The notes beneath the pieces are model-generated. The model was given only the letters and a program-made list of their open reading frames with translations. It searched no databases and was not told where the DNA came from. From JAJECS01 sp965243625 (GTDB lineage Bacteria; Chloroflexota; UBA11872), in assembly GCA_965243625.1 (NCBI GenBank), contig CBDEVI010000002.1, positions 1,364,001 through 1,428,000 on the forward strand: DNA of 64,000 nt, in the 5' to 3' direction. Position numbers and translations under genes: made by a program. Shown here one piece after another: positions 19,789 through 32,600 of the stretch; position 1 is the stretch's first letter; each line of letters opens with the position of its first letter.

Positions 19789-20400
19789 ATGACCGACCGC
19801 ATCGCCGAGGCTCCCAATCTGCGTTCGGGCGAGTGGATGCTAGTCCGCGCCGATTACGCCGGTCTGTGGCCGGCCGACGACACCTATGCGGCCACCCACC
19901 TGCTCCTCGGCCTCCCAGACGGCAGCCATCTGCTGGCCCTCCAGACGCCGCACGAGCACCTGGGCCGCTCGGTCTTGGCGCAGGAGGACAACCGCACCAA
20001 TCTCTGGCCGGCGGACCATGAGTGCTCCGCGACCCACATCGCGCTGATCTCGCCCCAGTGCGTGGGCGCTAGGCTTCCCCTCTGGATCGCGCCACCCCCA
20101 ACCCGGATCTGGACCCGGGTGCCCGCCCGACCATTCGGCCGTCGATCCCGATCGGCACTGCTGCCGGCCGTAAGCATGTGCACCTCCAGTAGTGACGTCT
20201 CGCACTTGGCCTCTGGGACTGTGAGCCGGCAGAGCGATTCACGATCCCGAAGCTCCTGGATTTGGACTGCACGCACCGGCGCGAAACCAAGCACTGAGGC
20301 CACGACCTGCTGCCCGCTGGCCTCAAGCACATGGATGAGGCTCGACTGCGCTCGACCCGCCCGTTGTTGGGCCCCTCTGCTAGACGGAACCCTCGGCTGA
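19789..20400 (+). CDS. Hypothetical protein, uncertain
   Basis: An open frame of 203 codons. The first ~100 residues have protein-like composition (SGEWMLVRADYAGLWPADDT, ATHLLLGLPDGSHLLALQTP). The remainder is Ser/Arg-rich and looks like antisense of the minus-strand gene above 20160. Possibly only the first 300 bases are real. No family recognised and no ribosome site seen. Confidence 0.25.
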   Translation: MTDRIAEAPNLRSGEWMLVRADYAGLWPADDTYAATHLLLGLPDGSHLLALQTPHEHLGRSVLAQEDNRTNLWPADHECSATHIALISPQCVGARLPLWIAPPPTRIWTRVPARPFGRRSRSALLPAVSMCTSSSDVSHLASGTVSRQSDSRSRSSWIWTARTGAKPSTEATTCCPLASSTWMRLDCARPARCWAPLLDGTLG

Positions 20401-20540
20401 GCGCAGAGCAACTTCGTCACCCAGGCGATACCCCCGATGCCCAGAATCAGGACGGCCAGCACCTGCTCCAGGATCGTCTCGGCGTCGATCTACAGGACAA
20501 TGCCCTGTATTACTGCGGCGACCTTGATGATGATTGACAT
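20163..20540 (-). pseudogene. Membrane-anchored protein remnant with in-frame stop (DUF4230-like)
   Basis: From an ATG at 20540 the frame reads MSIIIKVAAVIQGIVL, then a TAG, then IDAETILEQVLAVLILGIGG and a protein-like stretch with a hydrophobic anchor and VQIQELRDRESLCRLTVPEA. The Q-x-LR-x-x-SLCRLTVPE pattern faintly recalls DUF4230 proteins. Coding character fades after about 20160. The internal TAG and lost 3' end argue for a pseudogene. Confidence 0.3.
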
Positions 20541-20663
20541 TGCCCGCGCCCACCGCCGAAGAGCTCGTGGTGACTTCGTGTCGTGCTCCTTAAGGTCGAC
20601 AGTCCCAGCGCCAGCCGCCGGAGCGAACTTCCTTTCCACGAGACACCCCAGGTGCGTAAGGTG

Positions 20664-21885
20664 TCAAGCCGCGAGCGGTTCGTGGTGCCGGCGGTGGTCC
20701 CAGGCGATGGCCTCGTCGTAGACGGTGCGGGTCCGCAGGCAGCCATGCAGATAGCCCACCAGGCGATTGCCGAGGGCGCGCAGCGCCTGGGGATGGTGAT
20801 CGCCCAGCGCCCGTCGCTGGTGGTAGAAGGCGCGGCAGCCGGGGCTCGTCAGCCGCGCGCACCGCGCCCACTGGTCCACCGCGTCGGCCAAGCGCCGGTT
20901 GCGCACAAAGCGGGCTTTCACCGTCCGCCGGCGCCCCGATGCTACGGTCACGGGCGAGGTGCCGGCGTAGTTGCGCCGGGCCTTCGCCGGGGCGTAGCGC
21001 GTGGGATCATCCCCGAACTCGCCGAGCACCCGGGCGCCGAGGACGACACCGAGTCCGGGCAAGGAACGGTAGACAGCGGCGTCCGGGTGCGACTCAAAAT
21101 GGGCCGAGGTCGGCCTCGACCGCCGCCAACTGGTCGATGAGCGCCTCCAGTTGGCCTACGGTGGCGCGGGTGCTTGCGGCGCAGGCTTGGCGCACCGCGG
21201 GGGACGCCTCGAGGTGCGGGGTGCGCAGCGCGGCTTGGATCTCGGCGGCGCGCCGGTCGAGGTGGCGCTGGCGCCCGCCCCGGCGCAGCGCGGCGCGGAG
21301 TTGGGGGATTGTCAGCTGGGCCGCCGCCGGCGGGTCCGGCGCCCGCGCCAGCACCCCCACCGCATCCCCATGCGCCAAGTCGGGGAACGCGGCCAGGGCG
21401 GCCGGGAAGTAGTCCCGCAGGCCGCTGCGGAGCCGGTTGGTCAGCCGGGTCCGATCCCAGATCAGCTGCTGCTGGGTCCGCGCGAGGATGCGCACGGCGG
21501 CCACCGCGTCGCTGTCGCCCGCTACCGGGCGATGATTGTGGCGGTCGGTGCGGACCAGGTCGGCGAGGACCTTGGCGTCGCCCGCGTCGGACTTGGCGCC
21601 GCCGACGTGATGCCGCTCCCGGTAGCGCGCCACCGCGCGCGGGTTGATGGCATAGACCTGATAGCCCGCGGCGCGCAGCGCCGCCACCCACAGGCCCCGG
21701 TCCGTTTCGCTCCCGATGACGACGTCCGCCGGCGTCACGGCGTGCGCCGCGATGAGCGCGTGCAGCGCGGCGAGGCCCTCAAGGCCTTCCGGGATCCGGC
21801 GCGTGGCGAGGGCCTCCCCCGTCGCCGTCATGAGATGGACATCATGATGGGTCTCGGCCCAGTCATCGCCTACATACAGCTCCAT
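20664..21885 (-). pseudogene. IS110-family transposase with one frameshift
   Basis: The start at 21885 gives MELYVGDDWAETHHDVHLM, the first acidic motif of the DEDD (RuvC-like) domain. GSETDRG and KSDAGDAKVLADL supply the other acidic residues. The frame breaks near 21095 (ATTTTGAGTC), where one missing base turns GPFESHPDAAVYRSLPGLGVV into a premature stop. The C-terminal Tnp_20 domain continues in the next frame to 20664, including LPGLGVVLGARVLGEFGDDP. Apart from this single lesion the element is complete, so inactivation looks recent, or a sequencing error is possible. Confidence 0.8.
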
Positions 21886-22134
21886 CGACCTCTGCCTCCT
21901 TCCGAAAGTGCCAGGGGCTGGCACGGGCCGCGGTGGTCCCGGCAACGACCTAATGGTCCAGTGCTCACCGGCACGACACCCCAGCAGTGCTGCGGACCAC
22001 CCCACCACACCAGCCGGGGCTCGGTCTCGTGGAAGCGATCCAACGGTCGCAGGGACACCAGGAGCTCACCGGCTGGCAGGGCTGGACCAGTGTCCCGGTT
22101 CGTCCCGAGCTACCGATCCAGTCCCATTAGAGCC

Positions 22135-22262
22135 ACCCTGGCGTTCCCGGAGCGGGCGCTGGCGTCGTTCCGCGCCCCGGGGATCCCGATGCAGGCGCAG
22201 ATCACGGACAACGGCTGGGCCTATCGCTCTGCGGCGCAAGCCGGGACACGCGGGCGAGCGTC
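22135..22262 (+). pseudogene. IS481/IS3-type integrase-core fragment
   Basis: Translation gives FPERALASFRAPGIPMQAQI, then TDNGWAYRS. This matches the second-Asp region of IS481-like integrase cores (ALAWFAAHGI...LTDNGSAYRS). Sequence on both sides is unrelated, and the intact IS5-family element begins 15 bases downstream. Confidence 0.5.
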
Positions 22263-22276
22263 GGGCTGCTCCCACC

Positions 22277-23463
22277 GGAGACCTTTGCATAAATCCAGGG
22301 GCGGGGCGGACCATGGGGGCGTCGCAAGGCGGATGAGTGGGGAGCGGGTAGATGCACCAGGAGCTGGGCCGGCCGTCGTTCGCGGAAGCGGTGGTGTCGG
22401 AGACGCTGGGCCACAACCAGCGGCTGGAGCGGATCGACGACGCGGTGGACTGGGTGCGGCTTGGGGAGATTGTGGCGGGCGTGCACGCCGCCCCGCGGGG
22501 GCGGCCCAGCTATCCGCCGTTGCTGATGGTGAAGGTGCTGCTGCTGGAGCAGTGGTACAACCTCTCGGACCCCCAAATGGAAGAGGCGCTGGGCGACCGG
22601 CTCTCCTTCCGGCGCTTCGTGGGCCTGGGACTGGAGGACGATACGCCGGACCACTCAACGATCAGCCGCTTTCGGCAGGCGTTGGAGGTCGACGGGCTCA
22701 GTGCCCGGTTGTTCACGGAGTTGGCGGCGCAACTGGACGCGCAGGGGCTGGTGCTGAAGCAGGGCACGCTGCTGGACGCGACGCTGGTGGCGGCCCAGGT
22801 GCGGCGCCCGCCGCTGGCGGCGGGGCCGGGGGCACCGAGCCGCACCGATCCGGACGTGGCGTGGACCCGGCGGGGCGCCCGCTCCCATTTCGGCTACCAG
22901 GTGCATTTGGGGGTGGACGAGGAGACCGGCCTGGTGCGGCGGGCGGTGTTGACCCCCGCGAACGTCGCCGAGAGCGAGGTGGCCGACGCCTTGGTGAGCG
23001 GCGACGAGGGGGCGGTCTACGCCGACAAGGCCTACGAGTCCACGCGTCGCCGCCAGTGGCTGAAGCGCCGGGGCATCAACGACCGGATCATGCACCGCTC
23101 CCACAAGAATCAGCCGGCCCTGCCCTATTGGCAGCAGCGGCGCAACGACCTCATCGCGCCGCGCCGGGCGCTGGTGGAGAAGGTCTTCGGCACCCTCAAG
23201 CGCAGCTATGGCTACCAGCGGGTCCGCTACCGCGGGCTGGGGCGCAACGACGTGGAGATGTGGTTCAAGCTCATGGCCTTCAACCTGCGCAAAGCGGACA
23301 CGCTGGCCTGGGCGGCGGGCTGACCGCGGGACCCGTGCGCCTCGCGCCGGGCACCGCGGCCCGGGATCCCGTGCCGAGCCGCCCGCCCGAACGTCGCACT
23401 GGCCTCCCGCACGTCCCCATGCCCCTCCCCACGCACCCCATCTCCAATTATTCAAAGGTCTCC
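22277..23463 (+). mobile_element. Intact IS5-family insertion sequence
   Basis: Bounded by imperfect inverted repeats: GGAGACCTTTGCATAA at 22277-22292 and its inverse TTATTCAAAGGTCTCC at 23448-23463. It encloses one complete transposase gene. No obvious target duplication flanks the ends (CACC versus ACGG). It sits beside an IS481 scrap, so this is a nested-insertion hot spot. Confidence 0.75.
22352..23323 (+). CDS. IS5-family transposase (intact)
   Basis: A 323-residue protein of normal length for the short IS5 groups. An N-terminal DUF772-like helical domain (PPLLMVKVLLLEQWYNLSD, DHSTISRFR) precedes a complete DDE core. The first Asp is in LLDATLV, the second in YADKAYES, and the Glu is in RALVEKVFGTLKRSYGYQRV, which also matches the Y-x2-R-x3-E-x6-K signature. 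It is the only transposase in the window with no visible lesion. It catalyses transposition of its own element. Confidence 0.9.
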   Translation: MHQELGRPSFAEAVVSETLGHNQRLERIDDAVDWVRLGEIVAGVHAAPRGRPSYPPLLMVKVLLLEQWYNLSDPQMEEALGDRLSFRRFVGLGLEDDTPDHSTISRFRQALEVDGLSARLFTELAAQLDAQGLVLKQGTLLDATLVAAQVRRPPLAAGPGAPSRTDPDVAWTRRGARSHFGYQVHLGVDEETGLVRRAVLTPANVAESEVADALVSGDEGAVYADKAYESTRRRQWLKRRGINDRIMHRSHKNQPALPYWQQRRNDLIAPRRALVEKVFGTLKRSYGYQRVRYRGLGRNDVEMWFKLMAFNLRKADTLAWAAG

Positions 23464-24240
23464 ACGGGCAATGGCTATGCCGCGCGCTGCGGGCGTTCGC
23501 CGGCTGGCTGGCCGAGGCGGGGTATGTGGACGCCCCTTCCCTGGGGACGCTTCGCTGGGCGGCGCGGACGGGCCGTCGCGTCGCCAGTGCATGAATCGTG
23601 GCCGTCAAGGGGTGGGCAACTTGTCCGCCGCATGGACAATTGCGAGCCCATAGGAGTCGCAACGCAAGCCGACCGCCGGTGTGGGATCGCCGATTGCTGG
23701 TCGTCCGGGTCCTCGGTTACGCGGCGGCGAGAGAGCGGCCGGATTGCGGATTCCTGTGTTCCGCGGAGCCTGGCCTGGCCCCATAGTGGATGCTATGGCT
23801 ACATTGAGTCTTGGGCGCCGTGGAGCCGCCCAGCCGGGGCGCCGATCGCTTGCGGGGTGGACGCGATTGGTGGACACATGCCTGGGGAATCTCGACCGAC
23901 CCTCGCGGCTGCGTCATTCGCCCCTGGTCAAGCTGTCCGGCGTGCCCCGCATCGCCAGGCGGCGCCATCCGAACAACCCGCATGGCCGCGTGCTCGCGCT
24001 GCAGGAACTTCTGATGGCGCGCCGTTGAAGTCTCGCTTCCCGCGCTTTCCTCATGCGAACCCAGGTTCTCGGGCGCTTTGCGAGCGGCGAACCGATCGCC
24101 GCCATCGGCTGCGAGATGGGCTGAGGCACTTGTATCTCTCACGCGTCTCCCGACCTACCGCGGGCGAGGCGGTGGCGCTCCGCAGCCTCGTCGACGTTTC
24201 ATCGTGACGCGCGCGAAGTCCGGCAAGCGGTGTGCACGAC
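23464..24240 (+). pseudogene. Decayed DNA, possible HTH-protein remnant
   Basis: No intact gene. Two pieces look like one former protein: VDTCLGNLDRPSRLRHSPLV with VPRIARRRHPNNPHGRVLAL near 23820-24027, and in another frame QVLGRFASGEPIAAIGCEMG then YLSRVSRP near 24063-24160. The second piece resembles the helix-turn-helix (FLRRWVATGNIAAVAREMG, HLSRDYRP) of the gene at 48889. The region also contains an integrase-like scrap (ALRAFAGWLAEAGYVDAP) near 23490. Confidence 0.3.
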
Positions 24241-24609
24241 GCGGGTAGGGAACGCGCACCCGGCGGGGGGCCAGATTATGGTGAGAATTCGGAATCACCA
24301 TAATAGTTACTCGACGCGAACCTGGTTTTTTGTCGGAACATTACTCGCAACTCCAATCTGTCCTGGTTTGACGTGCCTCGGAATGCCGCTGATTGCGAGA
24401 CGACGGTGACGGGCGCCCAGGCGATGGCGTCTGTGATGTAACGGGCGACGCCGAACGCGCCATGTCGCCGGCGGCTGAGGAACCGCCATGGATCCTCGCA
24501 AGCAGATGGACTCGCTGGACCGGATGGAGTGACCGGCTCCGAGCTCGCAGACTCGCGCGTTACAGACGCGAGGTTGCAGAGTCTTGAACGGAAGGAGCCG
24601 GGCAGATCG

Positions 24610-24813
24610 ATGACTACCACATACGTAGGAATTGACGCACACGCGCGGACGATCGGAGTGGCGGTCCTGCGGCCAGGAGCGGTGCGCGCCAAGGTATGGC
24701 AGGTGGCGAATGAAGCCCGGGCCGTGAAGAGGCTGGCCCGGCGGTTACGGCGCGACGCCGAGGGTCCGGTCGTGGCGTGCAGCGAGGCCGGGCCACCGGG
24801 CTTCGCGCTGTAG
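24610..24813 (+). pseudogene. N-terminal fragment of an IS110-family transposase
   Basis: MTTTYVGIDAHARTIGVAVL begins an IS110 DEDD domain with its first Asp. CSEAGPPGFAL contains the Glu-equivalent region and is cut by a TAG. The last ~65 bases lie inside the right inverted-repeat arm. Another copy of the same 5' end is at 48453. Confidence 0.65.
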
Positions 24814-27800
24814 CGCCAGCTCCAGGCCGAGGGGCTCACCTGCGACACATGCGCCGGGCCGTCGACGACTACTCCCGGCCGGCGTAGGCCGTGGTGCGGC
24901 CTCTGCCGAGGTGCGGTCCGGTGCCCGGTGTGGCGAGGCCCTCGCCGTCTTGGAGCGGGCGCCGGCGGGGTCCCGGGCCCACGAGATTCCCTAGGTGCCG
25001 TTGCCGGGCGACGGGATGAGCCGGAGCTGGACTGTCTGCCCCTCCGTCCAGTCGAGTGTCACGCCGGGCCAGCGCAGGGTCGGTCCGCCGAAGACCTCCG
25101 CGTCCGCCACGGCCAGCGCCACATCGTCCACCTGCAGTGTCAGGCCCGCCACCGACTCGCCCCCCGACATGATCACGATGAGGCCCGCCGCCTGGTGGTA
25201 TCCCACGTCCGTCACCCGCAGCGTCCGACCTTCCCAATCAAACGCCTCGTCGCTGAGCGCCCCGGTCGTCGTCTCGCCGATCCGCTGGAACCCCAGCAAC
25301 GCGTTGTACCGTCCCACCGTCAGCGTGGCGGTCCACACGGGCGGCGGCCCGTCGGTGTCCGCCAGGTTCACCGTCGTCGTCGCCGTGGCGCCCGCCGTCA
25401 CCCCGGCCGGCAGGCCCCCGAACCCGAGCGCGAGCGACTCCCCGTCGTCGTCCGCCGCGTCGTCCTCCGCCATGACGTCGAAGGTCACCGACGTCGTGCC
25501 GGCGCCGAACGTCACCTCAGCCGGCACCCCGGCGTAGTCCGCGCTCGTCGCGCCGCCCTGTTCCGTCACCGTCAGCGGCACCGTCACCGCGCGCTCCGGG
25601 TCCGCGCTCAGCGACACCGTCACCGTCACCGTCTCGCCCTCGGCCACGTCGTACGTCGCCGCCCCAAAGCTCACCGTCACCTGGGGCACGTCGTCGTCGG
25701 CCAGGCTCACCACGGTCTCGATTGTCGCTCCACCGCTCACGCCCGGCGGCAGCGGGCCGAAGGCCAACCTCACGCTCTCCCCATCGTCGTCCTCCGGGTC
25801 CTGCGTGGCGGCCACGTCGAAGGTCGTTGACGTCACGCCGGCGCCGAACGTCACGTCTGCCGGCACCCCGGAGTAGTCCGCACCCGTCGCTCCACCCTGC
25901 TCCGTCACCGTCAGCGGCACCGTCACCGCGCGCTCCGGGTCCGCGTCGAGCGTCACCGTCACCGTCACGGTCTCGCCCTCCGTCGCCGCGTACGTCCCCG
26001 CCCCGAAGCTCACCGTCACCTGGGGCACGTCGTCGTCGGCCAGGCTCACCACGGTCTCGACCGTGGCCCCGCCGCTCACGCCCGGCGGGAGCGTCCCGAA
26101 GGCGAGCTTCACGCTCTCCCCATCGTCGTTCTCCGTGTCCTGCGTGGCGGCCACGTCGAAGGTCGTTGACGTCACGCCGGCGGTGAACGTCACGTCGGCC
26201 GGCACTCCCATGTAGTCCGCGCTCGTGGCCCCACCCTGCTCCGTCACCGTCAACGGGATCGTCACCTCGCGCTCCGGGTCCGCATCGAGACTCACCGTCA
26301 CCGTCACGGTCTCGCCCTCGGCCACGCCATACGTCGCCGCCGCGAAGCTCACCGTCACCTGGGGCACATCGTCGTCCGTGAGGCTCACCACGGTCTCGCT
26401 CGTCGCGCCCGCGCTCACCGCCGGCGGCAGGGTCCCAAATCCCAGCTTCACGCTCTCCCCGTCGTCGTCTTCCGTGTCCTGCGTGGCGGTCACGTCGAAG
26501 GTCGTGGACGTCACGCCGGCGCTGAACGTCACGTCCGCCGGCACCCCGGAGTAGTCCGCGCTCGTCGCCCCGCCCTGTTCCGTCACCGTCAGCGGGATCG
26601 TCACCTCGCGCCCCGGGTCCGCGTCGAGACTCACCGTCACCGTCACGCTCCCGCCCTCCGTCGCCGCGTACGTCGCCGCCCCGAAGCTCACCGTCACCGG
26701 CGTCAGCGGGTCGCTCAGGCTCACCACGGTCTCGGTCGTCCCACCCGCGCTCACGCCCGGCGGCAGCGGGCCGAAGGCCAGCCTGATGCTCTCGCCGTCC
26801 TCGGCGTCCGTGTCCGCAATGGCGGCCACGTCGAACGTCGCCGACGTCGTGCCGGCGTTGAACGTCACGCCGGCGGGCACGCCCGAGTAGTCCGCGCTCG
26901 TCGCCCCGCCCTGTTCCGTCACCGTCAGCGGCACCGTCACGTCCCGCTCCGGATCCGCGCTCAAGCTCACCGTCACCGTCACGCGCTCGCCCTCCACCAC
27001 CGCGTGCGCCGCCGCCCCGAAGCCCACCGTCACCTCGGGCACGTCGTCATCGACGAGGCTCACCACGCTCTCGGGTATCGCGCCCGCGCTGATCCCGCTC
27101 GGCAACGGTCCGAACCCCAGCTGCACGCTCTCTCCGTCGTCATCCTCCGTGTCGTGGGTGGCGCTGAACGTGAAGCTCTGCGCCGTGTCCCCGCTCGCGA
27201 ACGTCAGGTCGGCCGGCACGCCGGCGTAGTCGGCGCCGCTCGCCCCGTCCTGCGCCGTCACCGTCAGCGGGATCACCACCTCGCGCGCCGGGTCGACGCT
27301 CAGCGTCACCGTCACCTCGACCTCGTTCTCCACCACGCCCGTGGTCGTGGCGTCGTCGCTCTCCGCCACCGTGTAGGTCGCCGCGCCGAAGCTCACCGCC
27401 ACCGGCGTCACCGTGATCGTCACCGCGACCGTCGCCGTCCCGCCGCCCGTCTCCGTGGCGCGCAGCGTCAACGTGTAGCCGGCCGGGTCCAGCGCTCCCG
27501 CCACCGTCAGCTCGCCCGTCTGACCGGCCAGCGCGAAGGCGCCTCCCGTGTTGCCCGCCGCGATCGCGTAGCTCACCGTGCCCCCGCTCGTGGGCATCGC
27601 CGACACCGTCCCCACCGGCGTGCCCACGCCGGCGGTCGCCTTCACCGGGAAGCTGTAGCTCTTCTCGTCAAAGGCCAGCGGACAGGCTGCCGTTGCCGCC
27701 GCCAGCGTCGTCGACCACGGCCCCCACGCCGCCGCTCGCGCCACGCCGTCGCCGTAGGCCCCAACCTGGAACTGATGCTCCGTGCCGCACGTCAGGTCGT

Positions 27801-29610
27801 CCACGACGTGGCTCGCACCGCTGATGTCGTTCGCGTCCTCCGTCCACGGAGCATTTGGATCGGTCGGATCGGGTATCCGGTACTGCACGCGGTAGGTCAG
27901 GGTCCCCACGTCCGGCGCCCCCACCCACGCCAGGGTGACGCTGGTGGCGGTCGTCGCCGTGGCCGCCAGCTCCACCGGCGCCGGCGGCGGCGTCTCGTCG
28001 CAGTAGTCCTGCGGCAGCTGCGCCAGGTCGTGCGTCCCCCCGGCCGCCACCATCGCCGTCGCCAGGGCGCGCAGGACGTTGGGGATGCACCCGCTCAGGT
28101 CGTTCCCGCTCAGCCCCAGCGTCGTCAGATGGGTGAGCGCGCTCAACTCCGCCGGGATGGCCTCCGTGAGCCGGTTGGCGCTCAGGTCCAGCGTCGTCAA
28201 CGCGGTGAGTTGGCTCAGCTCCGCCGGGACGCCGCCGCCCAGCAGCTTGTTCGACAGATCCAGCCCGGTGACGCGGCTCGGCGTGCCGCTCGCGGTCACG
28301 CCCTCCCACTGCGACAGGCGGAGGGGGTCGCCCCAGTTGAGGAGGCCGCCGCCCTGGACCTCCGCATCGCTGCCTTCCAGGATCTCCTGCATCGCCAGCA
28401 GCACCCGGCAGTCCGCCACCAGCGCCTTGTCGTTCGCCGGATCGACGATGACGTTGCCATCCGCGCAGTCCACCCCCTGCACCGCGATGGCCACGTCCAC
28501 GTCCCGGCTGCCGCCCGCCGTGCTGGTGGCGCGCACCGTCAGCGAGTACTCGTGCTCGGCCACGAAGTCCAGCGCCGCCGCCAGCGTCAACGCCCCTGTC
28601 GCGGCATGGAGCGCGAACGCCCCGCCCGCGTTGCCCGCCTCGATCGCGTAGCTCACCGTCCCGCCCTGGGGGTCGGTGGCGGTGATGGGGCGGTCGCCCA
28701 CTGGGTCACCGATGGCGGCACTCTCGCCGATCGTGAACGCATAGGGCGCGGCGTCGAACAGCAGCAGGCACGTCGTGGTCGTCGTCGTCACCACGGTCGA
28801 GGGATCGCCCCAGGCCTCGGTATGCGCCAGGCCGTCCCCGAAGGCGCTCACCCGGAACTCGTGCGCCGTCTCGCAATCCAAGACGTCCACCGTGAAGGTC
28901 GGGGCGGCCACCATGTCGTCCGCGGTCGCCCACGGCTCCGGCGGCGTCGCCGTGGCGCGGTACTCCACGTGGTACAAGGCGGCGCCGGCCACCGGGTCCC
29001 ACGCCAGCTCCACGCTGGTCTCGGCGGGCGTCGCGAGCACGTTCTGCGGCGCCTCCGGCGGCGTGTCGGCCACGTTGGTCACCGTGATCGTCACGCCGAC
29101 GCTCGCCCGGCCGCCGTTGCCGTCATCGACCTCCACCGTCACCGCGTACGCGCCCTGCGTCTCGTAGTCCAGGAGCGCGCTCGTGCGCAGCTGCCCCGTA
29201 CCCGCGTCCACCGCGAACACCGCCGCGTCGGCGCCGCCAAGCGTGTAGGCCAGCGTGTCGCCGTCGTCATCCTGCGCCGTCACCGGCGCGCCGATCGGCT
29301 CGCCCGCCGCGGTGTTCTCCGCCACCTCGCGCGTGATGGGCGGCGTCTCAACAAACTCCGGCGCCTGGTTCGGGTACTGCGGCCCCAGCTCCGACCAGCT
29401 CGCCGTGCCGTCGCCGTCCACATCCACCTGCAGCACCGGATACTGGCTCGCCGTGCCGAAGTGCCACGGGTCGTCCGCGCTCCCGTCCCCGTCGATGTCC
29501 ACGTTCCAGTTCGCGTAGATGCCGCGGTACCCCGTCGGCGTCTGCAGCTCGCCGGTGGTGTGCCCCACGCCGCCCGCGCTCGCGCTCTGCCCGCTCGTCG
29601 TCGTGTCCCA
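24748..29610 (-). repeat. Right arm of the 4.86-kb inverted repeat
   Basis: The reverse-complement partner of 13532-18394. It carries the C-terminal part of the minus-strand giant gene and continues 243 bases past its stop into the IS110 fragment. The arms are separated by 6353 bases. Confidence 0.9.
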
Positions 29611-32600
29611 ATAGCTCGCCGTGGCCGTCCCCAGGCTCTCGTTCGATCCGACCAGGCCGCCGACGGCGTCGCTTCCGGTCACCGCCCCCCACGCGTAGCT
29701 GGCCGTGATCGCGCCCAGGTTCCAGCCCACCAACCCGCCGACTTCGCCGGAGCTCTTCGCCGACACGCTCCCGCCCGCATAGCTGGCCGTGATCGTGGAC
29801 GTCGTCGCTCCCACGAGCCCGCCCACGTAGTGACTCCCCGTCACCGCGACATTTGCATAGCTGGCGTGGATCGGGCCATCGCTCCACCCCATCAGGCCAC
29901 CCACCGTGTGGCTGCTCCCCGACACCCGTCCCCAGGCGTAGCTGGCGCGAGTCGGGCCGTCGATCCGCCCCGCCAGTCCGCCGACGTAGGCGTTGCCGGC
30001 CACGTCGACGTTGGTCAGGCCCACCCGGCGCACCCCGCTCGATCGGCTCGTGAAACCGAAGAGGCCGACGTGGTCCGCGCCGCCACGATCGATCTGCAGG
30101 TTGGCGATCACGTGTCCGTTGCCGTCGAACGTCGCCGTGAAGGGACTCGCCTGGCTGCCGATCGGTTCCCAGCCGTCGCCGCCGTTCCAGTAGGCGTCGC
30201 CCGCGTCCACCGTGCCGCTGCCGTCCGTGTCGAAGTCCAGGTCCGCCATCAGCTCGTAGCCCGTGCAGCCGCTCGACGGGCAGCCCATGTCCGCCGGCGC
30301 GTCGGGGAACGCCAGTCCGTAACCGGTCGGGTCGGTCGACGTTCCGTCCCCGTCCAGGTCCCAGCGCATCGCGTGCAGCTGCGCCAGCGTCGTCACCTCG
30401 AGCAGCCTGTCGCCGTCCGCGTCGTAGTCGATCACGACGTCCGTCACCGTGATCGTCACCGCCGCCGTCGCCTCTCCCCGGTCCTCCTCGCGCACCCTCA
30501 CCGTCAAGGCGTAGCTGGGCGTCGTCTCGTAGTCCAGCGGGCCCGCCACCGTAATCGCGCCGCTCGCGGCATCGATGGCGAACGCGCCGTCGGCGTTGCC
30601 GCCGGTGATCGCGTACGTCAGCGCGTTCCCGTAGACGTCCGTGGCCGTCACCGTGCCCACCGCGGTGGTCACACCGGCAATCTCACTCACCGCGAACGCG
30701 TACGGCAGGCCCACGAACGCCGGCGGCGTGCACGGGGTCGTCGCCGCCACCACCACCGCCGACGGCTCGCTCCACGCCGGCGAATAGGTGGTGCCGCTAC
30801 CCTGCGCGCTCACCCGGAAGTCGTACGAGGTGCCGCACGTGAGCGTGTCCACCGTGTGCGTCGTGCCCGTGATCGCGTCGCTGGCGGTCGTCCACGCGTC
30901 CGGCCCGGTGCGGTACTCCACCCGGTAGGCGCCGGCATCGGCCACCGCGTCCCAGCTGAGAACCACGCTCAGCTCGTCCGGCGTCCCGGCGCTCAGGTTT
31001 CCCGGCGCGGGCGGCGCGCAGTACAGCAGGCCGAGCGCGCTCAGGTCGTTGGTGGCGACATCCCGCAGCGCCACCGGGATGCAGCCGGTCAGCTGGTTGC
31101 CCGAGAGCCGCAGCTCGGTCAGGTTGGGCAGCCAGCCCAGCTCCGCCGGGATGTCCCCCGCCAGCTGGTTGTGGCTCAGGTCGAGCGTGGTCAGCGCGAA
31201 GAGGTGGCCCAGCCCCGCCGGGATCGTGCCCGTCAGGCTTTTGCTGGAGAGGTCCAGTCCCGTCACCCGGCTGGGCGCGCCGCCGGTGGTGATCCCCTCC
31301 CACCCGCTCACCGCCGTGCCCGTGCTCCAGTCCAGCGCGGCCGCGCCCCGCAGGGCGTCCTTGGCCGCCAGCAGCGTCTCGCAGTCCCGCACCAGGCCCC
31401 GGTTGGCGTTGGGCGTCCCCACCGCCGTGCCGTTGGTGCACGTCGGCGCGGCCGGCGGCTGCGCCGGCGTGAACGTCGTCGTCTGCCCGTCGTCCGGCGT
31501 GATGTCGTCGTAGGCCCCGATCGTCTGGTAGAACCCCTGCAAGCCGCTCACGTTGGCGATCCGCGAGCCCGCGTGCGCGTCACTCGCCGCCGCCGTCGTG
31601 ATCCGGGTCTCCAGATCGGCCAGCGTTTGCGTGTGCTCCGGGTCGCCCTCCGGCGCCTCCACCCGCACGGCGTTCACCGTGCCGTCCGTCTCCGTCACCA
31701 CGTCCCAGTGCGCCACCGCCTGCCAGGCCTCGAACGCGATCACGTGGTGCGCGCCCATGGGCGCCAGGAACACGATCCGGTCCTTACCCCCAATCTCCGC
31801 CGCCAACGCCTCCTCGGCATCTACCACGATGCTCTGCAACGACGCCTCATACTCGCCCCGCGCCTGCAATGCGTCGCTGCCGTACGTCCCCGCCTCGTGC
31901 TCTCGCCGGTAGAGCTCATAGGAGCGCGTCTCGTCCCGCCGGTCGTATGCCACTGTTACCGTCGTCGGCCCGGCGCCCAGCAGATAGTCGCTCACGGTGT
32001 AGTCCGCGAAGCACGTCAGGAACAGATACTCCTCCGACAGCCCGCCCTGCGCGATCGCGAGGAAATTCGATTTGGCCGTCTCCCGAAACTCCGGGTTTAG
32101 CGTATCGAGAAAGGCGGTGAAGAATGCCTCCAAATACGCAGCGTCAGGGATGGCCTCGCCCGTCCCCCTCCGCAGCCAAAACCGGATGGCATTCTCGCGC
32201 TGTGCCGTGGTGCGGGCGATGCCGCGCCACGCGCAGCGCACCGTGTCCGCCCCCGCCGTCCCCCGCACGGCCAGGTGCACCGGCGAGGCGCCGACCTCTC
32301 TCAGCCCCTTCTCCAGTTGTTCCTCCACCGTGGGCGCGCCGGTGCTCGTGGTAAAGGTTGCGACGCCTCCGGCGGCCCGGGAGGAATCAATGTTGCTGCC
32401 AGATTCCGGGGTACGCCTCATCACGCTAGCTGGATCATTCGCCCGAACGATCTGTCCAATTGCCTGATCAGCGGAATCGACATCGCCCACTTCCCGTGAT
32501 CCAACTGCCCGACGATCCGGCGCTTCCGGAACCTGAGAGGAAGCCATCGGCGACGGATCCGCATTACTCAAACGCCCACTGTCAAGACAACTCAAGATCG

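Noticed and set aside
21151..24207. 1018-codon plus-strand open frame
   Set aside because: It runs antisense through IS110 and out of frame through the intact IS5-family transposase. Low-complexity Arg/Gly/Ala sequence with no family resemblance.
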